From: JACCTU01 sp963769665
Lineage (GTDB): Bacteria; Actinomycetota; Thermoleophilia; Gaiellales; Gaiellaceae
Assembly: GCA_963769665.1 (NCBI GenBank)
Contig: CAVYMQ010000003.1
Location: forward strand, 1,426,001-1,490,000
Reading direction: 5' to 3'
DNA: 64,000 nucleotides
Positions 33,799-41,801 of this stretch are shown here, piece after piece. Position numbers and translations under genes: made by a program. How positions within the stretch are numbered: position 1 is the first letter of the stretch; every line of letters starts with the position of its first letter. The notes under the pieces were generated by a model, which had not been told where the DNA came from, did no database searches, and saw only the letters and a program-made list of their open reading frames with translations.

Positions 33799-35312
33799 GC
33801 GACCGCCGATCCCTCTACGCGCTCGTGTTCCTCGCGGGCGTCGGAACGCTGGCGACCGAGATCTGCGCCTCGCGCCTGCTCGCGCCGTACTACGGCTCCT
33901 CCACGATCGTCTGGGCGAACATCATCGGCCTGACGCTCGCCTCGCTCAGCCTCGGCTACTGGCTCGGCGGGCGGCTTGCCGATCGGAACCCGTCCCCTCA
34001 CCTTCTCGGGCGGATCGTGCTCGCGGCCGGGGTGCTCGTCGCCCTGATCCCGTTCGTGGCGTCGCCGATCCTCGACGTGGCGTCGAGCGGCCTCGACGAA
34101 GTCTCCGCCGGCGCAGTGATCGGGTCGTTCTTCGGGACGCTGCTGCTCTTCGCGCCGCCGATCGTCCTGCTCGGGATGGTCGCGCCCTTCGCGATCCGAC
34201 TCGCACTCGTCGAGCTTTCGTCGGCCGGCCAGGTTGCGGGCCGCCTCTACGCGGTCTCGACGGTCGGGAGCCTGCTCGGGACCTTCGTCACGGCCCTCAT
34301 CGCGATCCCCCTGATCGGTACGCAGCGCACGCTGCTCGTCTCCGCTGCTCTCCTTGCAGCCGCCGCGTCGACGATGCTCGGCCGGCGCTGGCTCGTCGCG
34401 ACGGCGGTGATCGTCGCACTCATGCTGATTCCGCCGGGTGCGGTGAAGGCGAGCGACGGTGAGGTCTTGTACGAAGTCGAGTCGCCGTATCAGTTCGTGC
34501 AGGTCGTCGAGCGCGACGGGGCGCGCCGGCTCTACCTCAACGAGGGCGTTGCGGTGCACTCGCTCTGGCGGCCGGACACGGTCTTGACGGGCGGCGTCTG
34601 GGATGCGTTTGTGGCGTTGCCCGCGCTTCTGGAACGCCAGCCTCTTCGCGCGGCCATCCTCGGCAACGCGGGCGGCACGATCGCTCGCGCGTTCGCGGAG
34701 TACTGGCCGAAGGTCGTCGTGGACGGGGTGGAGATCGACCCCGCCGTCAGCAAGGCCGGGCGGAAGTACCTCGGCATGGGGGACAACCAAGCGTTGCGAG
34801 TGCACGACGCGGACGCACGGCCGTTTCTCCGCCGGACGGACGAGCGCTACGACTTGATCTACGTCGACGCATACCACCAGCCGTACGTGCCCTTCTATCT
34901 CGCGACGCAGGAGTTCTTCGAGCTCGTGCGCGACCGGCTCGCGCCCGGCGGGCTTGTCGCACTGAACGTGGCGACCGTGCCGGGTGACCGGAAGCTCGAG
35001 GAAGGTCTCGCCGGCACGCTTGCGACGGTCTTCCCCGTCGTGCGCACGTGGCCGGTGCTCCGCTTCAATCACATCGTGATCGGCTTCGGCGACGATCGCG
35101 CCGTGCAGGAGGGGAACCACCACGACCTCGACTTCGCCATGTCCGAGCTCGTCGACCTGCTCGAGCGTGACCTCGGTCCGCCGGTCGCACCCAAGCGGCA
35201 CCCGTGGACCGACGACCGTGCACCGGTCGAGTGGGTGACCGACCGGATGATCCTCACCTACGCGGCCGAGGGCGGCCGGCTCGACGAGGACCTCCTGCCG
35301 ACAGCGCCGTGA
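33795..35312 (+). CDS. Membrane-fused polyamine aminopropyltransferase-like protein
   Basis: This 505-residue protein has about seven transmembrane helices in residues 1-215, beginning LVFLAGVGTLATEICASRLLAP, the motif common to membrane-spermidine-synthase fusions. A soluble Rossmann domain follows with AILGNAGGTIARAFAEYWP, VDGVEIDPAVSKAGRKYLGM and DLIYVDAYHQPYVPFYLAT. The gate-keeping residues for polyamines are not clear, so a different substrate is possible. It overlaps the PP2C gene (GTGA), the first of a chain of coupled genes up to ccdA. Confidence 0.82.
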   Translation: MSDRRSLYALVFLAGVGTLATEICASRLLAPYYGSSTIVWANIIGLTLASLSLGYWLGGRLADRNPSPHLLGRIVLAAGVLVALIPFVASPILDVASSGLDEVSAGAVIGSFFGTLLLFAPPIVLLGMVAPFAIRLALVELSSAGQVAGRLYAVSTVGSLLGTFVTALIAIPLIGTQRTLLVSAALLAAAASTMLGRRWLVATAVIVALMLIPPGAVKASDGEVLYEVESPYQFVQVVERDGARRLYLNEGVAVHSLWRPDTVLTGGVWDAFVALPALLERQPLRAAILGNAGGTIARAFAEYWPKVVVDGVEIDPAVSKAGRKYLGMGDNQALRVHDADARPFLRRTDERYDLIYVDAYHQPYVPFYLATQEFFELVRDRLAPGGLVALNVATVPGDRKLEEGLAGTLATVFPVVRTWPVLRFNHIVIGFGDDRAVQEGNHHDLDFAMSELVDLLERDLGPPVAPKRHPWTDDRAPVEWVTDRMILTYAAEGGRLDEDLLPTAP

Positions 35313-36028
35313 GAATCCTCCGCGGCGACGAGCCGCCGATCCGAATCGGGCATCGCGGCGCCGCTGCGCTCGCGCCCGAGAACACGCTCGAAGCACTTCG
35401 CGCAGGGATCGCCCAGGGCTGCGACTACGTCGAGTTCGACGTGCTCTCGAAACCGAGCGGTGGCCTCGTGCTCGCCCACTCGGCGCACGAGCTGCCCGAC
35501 GACGTCGCGACCTTCGACGAGGCGCTTGCACTGCTCGCGGCAGAGGGCGTCGGCGCTCACGTCGACCTCAAGCAGCGCGGGCTCGAGGAAGCCGTCGGGG
35601 CGGCGCTGCGAGGCCACGACCTCCTGGAGCGCTCGCTCGTGAGCTCGCTGGACTGGGCGGCGCTCCGCGACCTGCGCCGCTACGAGCCCGCGCTGCGGGT
35701 CGGGCTCTCGTACCCGGAGGATCGCTACGGGCTCTCCGGCCGACGGACGTTCGCGCCGCTGCTCGCCGGGGGGCTCGCCACGATGAAGTGGACGCTGCCC
35801 CGGCTGATCGGCCGCTGGCTCGACCGCGCCTCCGCGTCGGCCGCCGTGGTGCACCGCCAGCTCGTCACGCCCGCCTTGATCCGCGTCTGCCACCACCGGG
35901 GGACGGCCGTCTGGGCGTGGACCGTGAACGATCCGACCGAGGCCGAGACGCTGGTGGAGTGGGGGGCCGACGCTATCATCAGCGACGACCCGGGAATCCT
36001 CGGGCCCAACAAGCAGAGCACCGGATGA
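35309..36028 (+). CDS. Glycerophosphodiester phosphodiesterase
   Basis: This 239-residue TIM-barrel enzyme carries GHRGAAALAPENTLEALRAG with the catalytic His and Glu, DYVEFDVLSKPSGGLVLAH with the metal-binding acids and second His, and WTVNDPTEAETLVEWGADAIISDDP at the end. It splits glycerophosphodiesters to glycerol 3-phosphate and an alcohol during lipid turnover. No signal peptide is seen, so it should be cytosolic. GTGA and ATGA overlaps couple it to both neighbours. Confidence 0.9.
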   Translation: MRILRGDEPPIRIGHRGAAALAPENTLEALRAGIAQGCDYVEFDVLSKPSGGLVLAHSAHELPDDVATFDEALALLAAEGVGAHVDLKQRGLEEAVGAALRGHDLLERSLVSSLDWAALRDLRRYEPALRVGLSYPEDRYGLSGRRTFAPLLAGGLATMKWTLPRLIGRWLDRASASAAVVHRQLVTPALIRVCHHRGTAVWAWTVNDPTEAETLVEWGADAIISDDPGILGPNKQSTG

Positions 36029-36972
36029 TGCGCCTCTCGATCCTCGTCGTCACACTCGCCGTCCTCGTCTGCGCGCCTGCGCGCGCGGCGGAGCCTACGC
36101 CGGTAACGACGATCCCCGAGGGGGTCGCGATCGGCAACGTGCCGGTCGGCGGATTGACGGCCGAGGTTGCGACCGAGTACGTGCGAACGCAGTTCGCGCT
36201 CCCGCTCGTCGTCGGGTACGGCACGTACGTCCTGGAAGCACCGACGCCGTCGCTCGCCGCACCTTCGATCCTGAAGGCCGTGCAGCAGGCGCTCATCGCT
36301 CAACCGAACACCGTCGTTCCGCTGACGGTGACCGTGCGCAAGCCTGCGCTGCGTGCCTACGTCGCGGACGTCAGCAAGCGCTTCGCGCGCAAGCCTGTGG
36401 ACGCACGTCTCTTCCTGCGCAACCTGAAGCCGTGGGTCTCACCCGAGAAGGACGGCCGCGAGATCGATCGCACCGCCGCGGAAGCGGCGCTCACCGCTGC
36501 GCTCGTCGAGGGCACGCGCGGTCCCGTCGTTCTCAAGCCGAAGCTCGTCAAGGCGAAGCTGACGCGCAAGAGCTTCGGCCCGGTGGTCGTGATCAAGCGC
36601 GGCGTCAACTCGCTCACGCTCTACAACGGGATGCGGTTCGTCAAGCGGTTCGGCGTCGCCACGGGCCAGAGCCAGTACCCGACGCCGCTCGGCCGCTTCC
36701 GCGTCGTCGTCAAGTGGAAGAACCCCTGGTGGTATCCGCCCAACTCTGCGTGGGCGAAGGACAAGGAGCCGGTACCGCCCGGTCCGGGCAATCCGCTCGG
36801 GACTCGCTGGATGGGCATCTCGAGCCCGGGTGTCGGCATCCACGGGACGCCTGAGCCCGGCTCCATCGGATACTCGGTGTCGCACGGCTGCATCCGCATG
36901 CGGATCCCCGACGCCGAGTGGTTGTACAACCGGATCACGGTCGGCACGACGGTCTTCATCGTCTCGGCGTGA
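36025..36972 (+). CDS. Exported L,D-transpeptidase (YkuD domain)
   Basis: This 315-residue protein has a signal peptide (about residues 1-22), a peptidoglycan-binding-like domain with repeated Ala/Val-rich strands (about 25-175), and a YkuD catalytic domain. The catalytic domain has TGQSQYPTPLGRFRVV, GIHGTPEPGSIG and the active-site SHGCIRMRIPDAEWLYN near residues 285-301; Cys in HGCIRM is the nucleophile. It makes 3-3 peptidoglycan cross-links. The ATG at 36025 overlaps the GDPD stop. A second ATG follows immediately. Confidence 0.93.
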   Translation: MMRLSILVVTLAVLVCAPARAAEPTPVTTIPEGVAIGNVPVGGLTAEVATEYVRTQFALPLVVGYGTYVLEAPTPSLAAPSILKAVQQALIAQPNTVVPLTVTVRKPALRAYVADVSKRFARKPVDARLFLRNLKPWVSPEKDGREIDRTAAEAALTAALVEGTRGPVVLKPKLVKAKLTRKSFGPVVVIKRGVNSLTLYNGMRFVKRFGVATGQSQYPTPLGRFRVVVKWKNPWWYPPNSAWAKDKEPVPPGPGNPLGTRWMGISSPGVGIHGTPEPGSIGYSVSHGCIRMRIPDAEWLYNRITVGTTVFIVSA

Positions 36973-37496
36973 CCCGCGGGCTGAAGGTCGCAGGGCAGCT
37001 CGGCGCGCTCGCGCTCGTCCTGGGGCTTCTCGGATTGCTGATCTGGAAGATCGCGTCCGACGACGCACCGGTTGCGAGCGTCGGCAAGCCCGTGCCGCAC
37101 TTCGACCTGCCGACGCTGTCCGGCGACGAGCGTGTTGCGGTCGCCGACCATGTCGGCAAGCCGATGGTGATCAACTTCTGGGCGACGTGGTGTGTGCCGT
37201 GCCGGACCGAAGCGCCGCTGCTCGAACGGGCGGCGAAGCGGTACGACGATCGCGTCGTCTTCATCGGCGTCGACGTGCGTGACTTCAACGGCGACGCACA
37301 GGACTTCGTGGAGAAGCACGGGCTCACGTACCTGATCGCGTACGACGGCCCGGCGAAGCTCTGGGAGCCGTGGGGCATCACCGGGCTGCCGGAGACGTTC
37401 TTCGTCGACCGGAACGGGACGATCATCGACCACAAGGTCGGCGAGATCACCGACGAGGCCGACCTCGACGAGGCGATCCGGAAGACGCTCTCGTGA
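36969..37496 (+). CDS. TlpA/ResA/CcmG-type membrane-anchored thioredoxin
   Basis: This 175-residue protein has an N-terminal anchor helix (about residues 7-25) and an extracytoplasmic thioredoxin fold. The active site is FWATWCVPCRTEAP with CVPC, followed by GITGLPETFFVDRNG with the cis-Pro. In the CcmG/ResA group it keeps apocytochrome heme-site Cys residues reduced. The neighbouring CcmH- and CcdA-like genes support that role. It overlaps the transpeptidase stop by four bases. Confidence 0.9.
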   Translation: MTRGLKVAGQLGALALVLGLLGLLIWKIASDDAPVASVGKPVPHFDLPTLSGDERVAVADHVGKPMVINFWATWCVPCRTEAPLLERAAKRYDDRVVFIGVDVRDFNGDAQDFVEKHGLTYLIAYDGPAKLWEPWGITGLPETFFVDRNGTIIDHKVGEITDEADLDEAIRKTLS

Positions 37497-37888
37497 GGCG
37501 GATCCTTGCGCTCGCGTCCGTGCTTGCGCTCGCCGTCGCTCCCACCGCCTTCGCGAGCGAGCAGCACCCGACGCAGGCCGAGCTCGAGGGCGAGCTCGTC
37601 TGCCCGACCTGCCATACGACGCTCGACCAGTCGAACGCGGCCGTGGCGCTGCGCATGAAGCAGTTCGTGCGCGCCCGCATCGCCGCCGGCGACACGAAGA
37701 GCGAGATCAAGGACCAGCTCGTCGCGCAGTTCGGCAAGGGCGTCCTCGCGGCGCCGGAGAAGTCGGGGTTCGACCTCCTCGCGTGGGTCCTGCCGATCGC
37801 GGGCCTGCTGGCCGGCGCCGGCGTGCTCACCGTGCTCGCGTGGCGGTGGACGCGACGCCCCGAGGACGAGCTCCCCCTCCTCGAGTGA
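37493..37888 (+). CDS. CcmH/CycL-type cytochrome c maturation protein
   Basis: This 131-residue protein has a signal peptide (about residues 1-21) and the CcmH redox motif LVCPTCHTTLDQSN, which places CPTC in the position of the LRCxxCQ family motif. The helical part is RARIAAGDTKSEIKDQLVAQFG and a C-terminal membrane helix lies near residues 95-117. CcmH reduces or presents apocytochrome c for heme attachment. It is locked between the TlpA-like and CcdA genes by 4-base overlaps. Confidence 0.88.
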   Translation: MRRILALASVLALAVAPTAFASEQHPTQAELEGELVCPTCHTTLDQSNAAVALRMKQFVRARIAAGDTKSEIKDQLVAQFGKGVLAAPEKSGFDLLAWVLPIAGLLAGAGVLTVLAWRWTRRPEDELPLLE

Positions 37889-38571
37889 CCGGTCAGATCG
37901 CGGCGGCGTTTCTCGCGGGCCTCGTCTCGGTCGCGGCCCCGTGTGTGCTCCCGCTCGTTCCCGGCTATCTGTCGATCGTTGCGGGCGGCTCGCCCACGCC
38001 GCGTCGTGTCCTCAAGGGAAGCGTTCCGTTCGTCCTCGGGTTCACGGTCGTCTTCGTCTTGCTCGGTGCGGGCGCCGCAGCGCTCGGGTCGGTGCTGGCC
38101 CAGGAGCGGCGAATCGAGCTTGCCGGCCTTCTGCTCGTTGTGTTCGGCCTCGCGTTCGCGGGGTTGCTCCCGTGGCCGGAGCGAATGCTCGCGCCCGGTC
38201 TCGTGGTGCGTGCGCGCGACGGGTCGACCGCGCTGCTCGGCGCGGCGTTCGCCGTCTGCGCGGCCCCGTGTGTTGGCGCGGTTCTCGGCTCCGTGCTCGT
38301 GCTGGCGAGCGCGAGCGGCACCGTCGCGAAGGGGATGGTGCTCTTGACTGCGTACTCGCTCGGGCTCGCGGGCGCGTTCCTGCTCGTCGGCGTTGCGTTC
38401 GCGCGCGCGATGACCGGCTTTCGCGTGCTGCGCGACAACTGGGTGACGATCCGCATCGTCAGCGGCTTCGTGCTCGTCGCGCTTGGCTTGCTCCTCTTCT
38501 TCCACCGGGAGTGGTGGCTCTACGTCGGCCTACGGCGCGTCCTCGACACCTTCGGCCTCGGCGAGGTCTAG
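37885..38571 (+). CDS. ccdA: Cytochrome c biogenesis protein CcdA
   Basis: This 228-residue membrane protein has about six helices and the paired redox Cys residues in VAAPCVLPLVPGYLS near residue 19 and VCAAPCVGAVLGS near residue 129. It passes electrons from cytosolic thioredoxin to outer thiol proteins such as the TlpA-like neighbour. CcmF/ResB-type ligase genes are not in this window. The end overlaps the convergent DUF309 gene by 42 bases. Confidence 0.9.
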   Translation: MTGQIAAAFLAGLVSVAAPCVLPLVPGYLSIVAGGSPTPRRVLKGSVPFVLGFTVVFVLLGAGAAALGSVLAQERRIELAGLLLVVFGLAFAGLLPWPERMLAPGLVVRARDGSTALLGAAFAVCAAPCVGAVLGSVLVLASASGTVAKGMVLLTAYSLGLAGAFLLVGVAFARAMTGFRVLRDNWVTIRIVSGFVLVALGLLLFFHREWWLYVGLRRVLDTFGLGEV

Positions 38572-38874
38572 CTCTCCCATCGCGCCGGGTCGGGCGCGCG
38601 CGACCTGCGCGAGCAGCGACGCCACGTCGACGCCCCGGTGACTCGGGGCAAACGGCGCGAGCCGCCGCGCGGCTTTCTCGAGCTGCCGGCTGCAGCCCGT
38701 CTCGTTCCCACGGCCGTCCTGGTACCAGGCGACCACGACGTGCACGAGCCCCTGGAAGAAGTCCCGCTCGTCGGGTGAAGCGGCGCGCCAGGCGTCTTCG
38801 AACGCCTCGTGCGCCTCGAAGTACCGGCCTGCGCGGCCGAGCGCGAGGCCGTCTGCGAGTGACTTCTCGATCAT
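38530..38874 (-). CDS. DUF309-family protein
   Basis: This 114-residue helical protein carries the DUF309 motif around YFEAHEAFEDAWRAASPDERDFFQGLVH, with conserved His, Glu and Trp in the order HExWE-like. The family is widespread in bacteria and uncharacterised, and is thought to bind a metal or nucleic acid. The ATG at 38872-38874 is divergent from the pseudo-receiver gene. Confidence 0.85.
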   Translation of the reverse strand: MIEKSLADGLALGRAGRYFEAHEAFEDAWRAASPDERDFFQGLVHVVVAWYQDGRGNETGCSRQLEKAARRLAPFAPSHRGVDVASLLAQVARARPGAMGELDLAEAEGVEDAP

Positions 38875-38890
38875 GAGCTAGCCGCAGTGT

Positions 38891-38896
38891 TACCGT
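38891..38896 (+). promoter_or_regulatory. -10 element that favours the GTG at 38904
   Basis: TACCGT ends seven bases before the GTG at 38904. The alternative GTG at 38895 lies inside this hexamer, so the shorter protein is preferred. Confidence 0.45.
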
Positions 38897-38903
38897 GTCG
38901 GCC

Positions 38904-39218
38904 GTGGCGACGATCCTGCTGTGTGGGGTCGACCTCTTCTTCCGGGGCAAGCTCGATGCGCTGCTCCCCGGTCACCACCTGATCACGACCGAGAGTGTCG
39001 ACCCGCCCGACGTCGTGATCGCGGACATCGCGCGGATCGACCCGACCGACGTCGCCGATGCGTGGCCGGACGTGCCGATCATCGGGTTCACGAACCACAA
39101 CGACACCGGGGGCCTCAAGGCCGCCAACTCGGCCGGTTTCGACCAGGTTTTGGCGAAGTCTGCACTCGTCGAGCGGATCGGCGGGATCGTGGACGAGCTC
39201 GTCGGCGAGCCTCGCTAG
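38904..39218 (+). CDS. Receiver-like (CheY-fold) domain protein, degenerate
   Basis: This 104-residue stand-alone domain has a receiver-like pattern: VVIADIARIDP at the phosphoacceptor strand, IIGFTNHND at the switch Thr and FDQVLAKSALVERI with the Lys. The N-terminal strand ILLCGVDLFFRG lacks the usual pair of acidic residues that bind Mg, so ordinary phosphorylation is doubtful. It may act by protein contact. The 4-base gap to the ferredoxin promoter leaves cotranscription possible. Confidence 0.65.
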   Translation: MATILLCGVDLFFRGKLDALLPGHHLITTESVDPPDVVIADIARIDPTDVADAWPDVPIIGFTNHNDTGGLKAANSAGFDQVLAKSALVERIGGIVDELVGEPR

Positions 39219-39221
39219 AGT
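39216..39221 (+). promoter_or_regulatory. -10 element for leaderless ferredoxin gene
   Basis: TAGAGT overlaps the previous stop and ends eight bases before the GTG at 39230. No Shine-Dalgarno is present. Confidence 0.5.
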
Positions 39222-39229
39222 CTCGGCCC

Positions 39230-39535
39230 GTGACGTACATCATCGCCGAGCCCTGCATCGACATCAAAGACCGCTCCTGCGTGGACGTCTGCCCGGTCGA
39301 CTGCATCCACGAGGCCGAGCGGATCCTCGTGATCGACCCGGAGGAGTGCATCGACTGCGGCGCGTGCGAGCCCGAGTGCCCGGTGGAGGCGATCTTCCCG
39401 GAGGATGCGCTCCCGGACAAGTGGGAGCCGTTCATCAAGATCAACTACGCCTACGGCGAGGGGCTCGACGTCGTGAACACGCTCACGAACGAGTACGCGA
39501 CCGAGCACAACGTCCAGAACCCGCCGCTGACCTGA
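39230..39535 (+). CDS. fdxA: Seven-iron (3Fe-4S/4Fe-4S) ferredoxin
   Basis: This 101-residue protein matches Actinobacterial FdxA. It has TYIIAEPCIDIKDRSCVDVCP with the Cys set for the 3Fe-4S cluster and a second motif CIDCGACEPECPVEAIF for the 4Fe-4S cluster. A C-terminal extension follows (about residues 60-101). It carries electrons in the cytosol, for example to cytochromes P450 or other oxidoreductases. The GTG at 39230 is the natural start. Confidence 0.93.
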   Translation: MTYIIAEPCIDIKDRSCVDVCPVDCIHEAERILVIDPEECIDCGACEPECPVEAIFPEDALPDKWEPFIKINYAYGEGLDVVNTLTNEYATEHNVQNPPLT

Positions 39536-39592
39536 CGATTACCACCGCCGCGCACCGGGAACCCGTCCCCTGAACCGACGAAGGGGGTCGTG

Positions 39593-39928
39593 ATGCCTCA
39601 GCAGGCATGGAGCAAGAAACGCGAGCGGCAGTACAAGCACATCAAGGAGAGCGTCAAGGACCGCGGCGCCTCCGAGGACAAGGCGGAGGAGATCGCAGCG
39701 CGGACCGTGAACAAGGAGCGGGCGCGCGCGGGCGAGGCGAGGTCGTCCTCGAAGCTTTCGCGCACCGACATCTCGTCCGGCCGGCGCGGCGGAATTCGCT
39801 CCGGGACGAAGCGTCCCAAGGGTCGCACGAAGGAGCAGCTGCACAACGAGGCCAAGCGGATGGGCATCGAGGGCCGCTCGAGGATGACGAAGCAGCAGCT
39901 CCAGCGGGCGGTCGACCGTCGCAAGTAA
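39593..39928 (+). CDS. Small basic protein annotated elsewhere as plasmid stabilisation-like (SAP/HeH-type end)
   Basis: This 111-residue, strongly basic protein begins with the conserved MPQQAWSKKRERQYKHIKES. It then has KAEEIAARTVNKERARAGE and ends with GRTKEQLHNEAKRMGIEGRSRMTKQQLQ split over two helices, resembling a SAP/HeH DNA- or RNA-binding helix-extended-loop-helix. Proteins of this type are often labelled plasmid stabilisation without evidence. GGGGG is a good ribosome site. The GTG at 39590 is an alternative start one codon earlier. Confidence 0.75.
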   Translation: MPQQAWSKKRERQYKHIKESVKDRGASEDKAEEIAARTVNKERARAGEARSSSKLSRTDISSGRRGGIRSGTKRPKGRTKEQLHNEAKRMGIEGRSRMTKQQLQRAVDRRK

Positions 39929-39957
39929 CGGGTCGACGCAGGCCGTCACCGCACAGC

Positions 39958-39963
39958 TACGCT
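39958..39963 (+). promoter_or_regulatory. -10 element for leaderless VOC gene
   Basis: TACGCT ends eight bases before the GTG at 39972, and no Shine-Dalgarno is present. Confidence 0.5.
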
Positions 39964-39971
39964 GACCCGCG

Positions 39972-40604
39972 GTGACGGCCCGGACCATCGACCACGTTGC
40001 GCTGTGGGTAGTCGACCGCGATGCGATCGCCGAACGGTTGATCGCCGATCTCGGCATGCACACGATCGAGCGGACCGATCGCTTCACGCTCCTCGGGGCG
40101 GATGCGCGTCGCTTCAAGTTCACGCTCTTCGACGAGGAAGGACCGCGTGCGCAAGGCGCGCTCAAGGACGTGACGCTGCGCGTCAATGAGGGCGAGCGAG
40201 CCTCGCACGACGTCGGCGAAGGACTGACGGTGAACCTTGTCCGGGCGAAGACCGAGGTCGACTACGACCTCGATCACGTTGCGCTCTTCTCCGCGGATCC
40301 CGAGGGAACCGCGCGCGAGTACCTCTCCCTCGGGTTCAACGAGGCCGAGCCTCGCGACGGTATCCCGCGCGTCGAGCTCGGCGGTGCGTACCTCGAATTC
40401 CACCCAGGTGATCCGACCGAGCCGGAGCGTCCGCTCCTGAACCACGTCGCCGTGCTCGTCGATCGTGCGGACGACGCGAAGGAGCTGCCCGCAGAGGTCG
40501 CAGACGTCGTCGACGCGCCGAACACGTACGCCGTGTTCGTGTGGGGCCCGGAGCGCGTGAAGATCGAGTACGTCGAGCACAAGCCGACGTTCTCACTTGT
40601 GTAA
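39972..40604 (+). CDS. VOC (glyoxalase/dioxygenase superfamily) protein
   Basis: This 210-residue protein has two vicinal-oxygen-chelate half-modules. The first starts IDHVALWVVDRDA, the second LDHVALFSADPEG, and LLNHVAVLVDRADDA is a third similar strand. His in the DHVA motifs and Glu in IEYVEH are candidate metal ligands. Such proteins include dioxygenases, glyoxalases and isomerases, and the substrate is unknown. The FAD gene starts on the next base after its TAA. Confidence 0.82.
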   Translation: MTARTIDHVALWVVDRDAIAERLIADLGMHTIERTDRFTLLGADARRFKFTLFDEEGPRAQGALKDVTLRVNEGERASHDVGEGLTVNLVRAKTEVDYDLDHVALFSADPEGTAREYLSLGFNEAEPRDGIPRVELGGAYLEFHPGDPTEPERPLLNHVAVLVDRADDAKELPAEVADVVDAPNTYAVFVWGPERVKIEYVEHKPTFSLV

Positions 40605-41615
40605 GTGATCGCGATCGCCGGCGCGGGAATGGCCGGCCTCGTCGCTGCGGCACGCGCCCACCAGCTCGGCGTGGACACGACGGCGTACGACAAGGGCGAC
40701 CGTGCGGGCGGCTCGATGCTGCTGTCGAGTTGTGTCGTGTGGCGTCACGTCCGCTTCGAGGACTTCCGAGACGACTGCCCGCACGGCGACGAGCACTTGC
40801 AGCGGCTGATCTGGGAGCGGCTCGACGAGTCGCTCGACTGGCTCGAGTCGACGACCGGCGTGCAGCCGGTCTGGGACGACACCGAGAATCCGCGAACCAC
40901 GGGCCGGCGCTACGACCCCGCCGAGCTCACTGCGGCCTTGGCGCGCGAGGCGGGCGAGATCCGGCTTCGAGAGTCCTTTCCGCCCGCCGACCAACTCGTC
41001 CTCGCAACCGGCGGCTTTCCGGTGCGCGTTGCGCGCGAGCGGGGGTTGCTCGTCCGCTCGAACCGCTGGAGCGAGGGCGACGGGCTCGATCACGCCCGTC
41101 GGCTCGGCGCGGCGACCGCGGGCGACCTCGACGAGCTCTATGCGCGCGCCATGCCGGCGCCGCCCGCGCGGATCGAGGAGCCCGACTACGTGCGCCTCTC
41201 ACAGCTGTACGGCGGCCGCGCGCGCGTCACGAGCGAGCACGGCGAGGAGTTCTTTCCGCAGCCACCCGCGTGGCACGAGAACGACCTCGCGCAGGCGATC
41301 GCGCGCCAGCCGGGCGGGACGGCGTGGTTCGAGCTCGACGATCCCGGTCACCCGAAGGTGCAGGCTGCGCGCGAGGCGGGAGGCGAGGTCGTCGAGACGG
41401 ACGGCAGCGTGCGCGTGCACGTCTCGGCCGGCGTCACGCACACGCTCGGTGGGCTTCGCGTCGACGAGCGCGCCCGCGTTCTCCGCGAGGACGGCACGCC
41501 GATCGACGGCCTCCTGGCCGCGGGCGTGGACGTCGGCGGTGTCGCGAGCGGCGGCTACGCGAGCGGCCTCGCGCAAGCGCTCGTCCTCGGTCTTGTCGCC
41601 GCCGAATCGCTCTAA
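40605..41615 (+). CDS. Short FAD-dependent oxidoreductase (fumarate reductase / ketosteroid dehydrogenase type)
   Basis: This 336-residue protein begins with the Rossmann loop IAGAGMAGLVAAARA (GxGxxG at residues 6-11). It later has LVLATGGFPV, RSNRWSEGDGLDHARRLGAAT and the final FAD-contact TLGGLRVDERARVLRED with GGVASGGYASGLAQALVLG. These match succinate dehydrogenase/fumarate reductase flavoproteins, which are usually 450-570 residues, so part of the capping domain is missing. The substrate is unknown. It directly follows the VOC gene. Confidence 0.8.
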   Translation: MIAIAGAGMAGLVAAARAHQLGVDTTAYDKGDRAGGSMLLSSCVVWRHVRFEDFRDDCPHGDEHLQRLIWERLDESLDWLESTTGVQPVWDDTENPRTTGRRYDPAELTAALAREAGEIRLRESFPPADQLVLATGGFPVRVARERGLLVRSNRWSEGDGLDHARRLGAATAGDLDELYARAMPAPPARIEEPDYVRLSQLYGGRARVTSEHGEEFFPQPPAWHENDLAQAIARQPGGTAWFELDDPGHPKVQAAREAGGEVVETDGSVRVHVSAGVTHTLGGLRVDERARVLREDGTPIDGLLAAGVDVGGVASGGYASGLAQALVLGLVAAESL

Positions 41616-41788
41616 CCCTGCGCGAACGCGCAGATGCGGTCGTCGCCGGGGAGCGGTGAGACGCCGAGCTTCGTGATCTCGAGCTGCTTGTCGTCGACCT
41701 CGACGCGGTCTCCGGGCTTCGGCGGCTCGCCGTCCTGCTCGCGCAGCGCGTAGCCGGTCGGCGTCCAGACGAAGAGCAGGTAGGTCAC
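41612..41788 (-). CDS. Small conserved-looking protein, 58 residues, function unknown
   Basis: A short frame runs from the GTG at 41786-41788 to the TAG at 41612-41614. It encodes a protein starting MTYLLFVWTPTGYALREQ, with a beta-rich middle (GDRVEVDDKQLEITKLG) and ending ICAFAQG. The composition is that of a real protein, and codons follow the window's G/C third-position habit. TAGGAT lies ten bases upstream. The stop overlaps the FAD gene stop by three bases. It fills the only gap between the FAD and kinase genes. Confidence 0.6.
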   Translation of the reverse strand: MTYLLFVWTPTGYALREQDGEPPKPGDRVEVDDKQLEITKLGVSPLPGDDRICAFAQG

Positions 41789-41801
41789 GGCGCGCGGAAT
41801 C

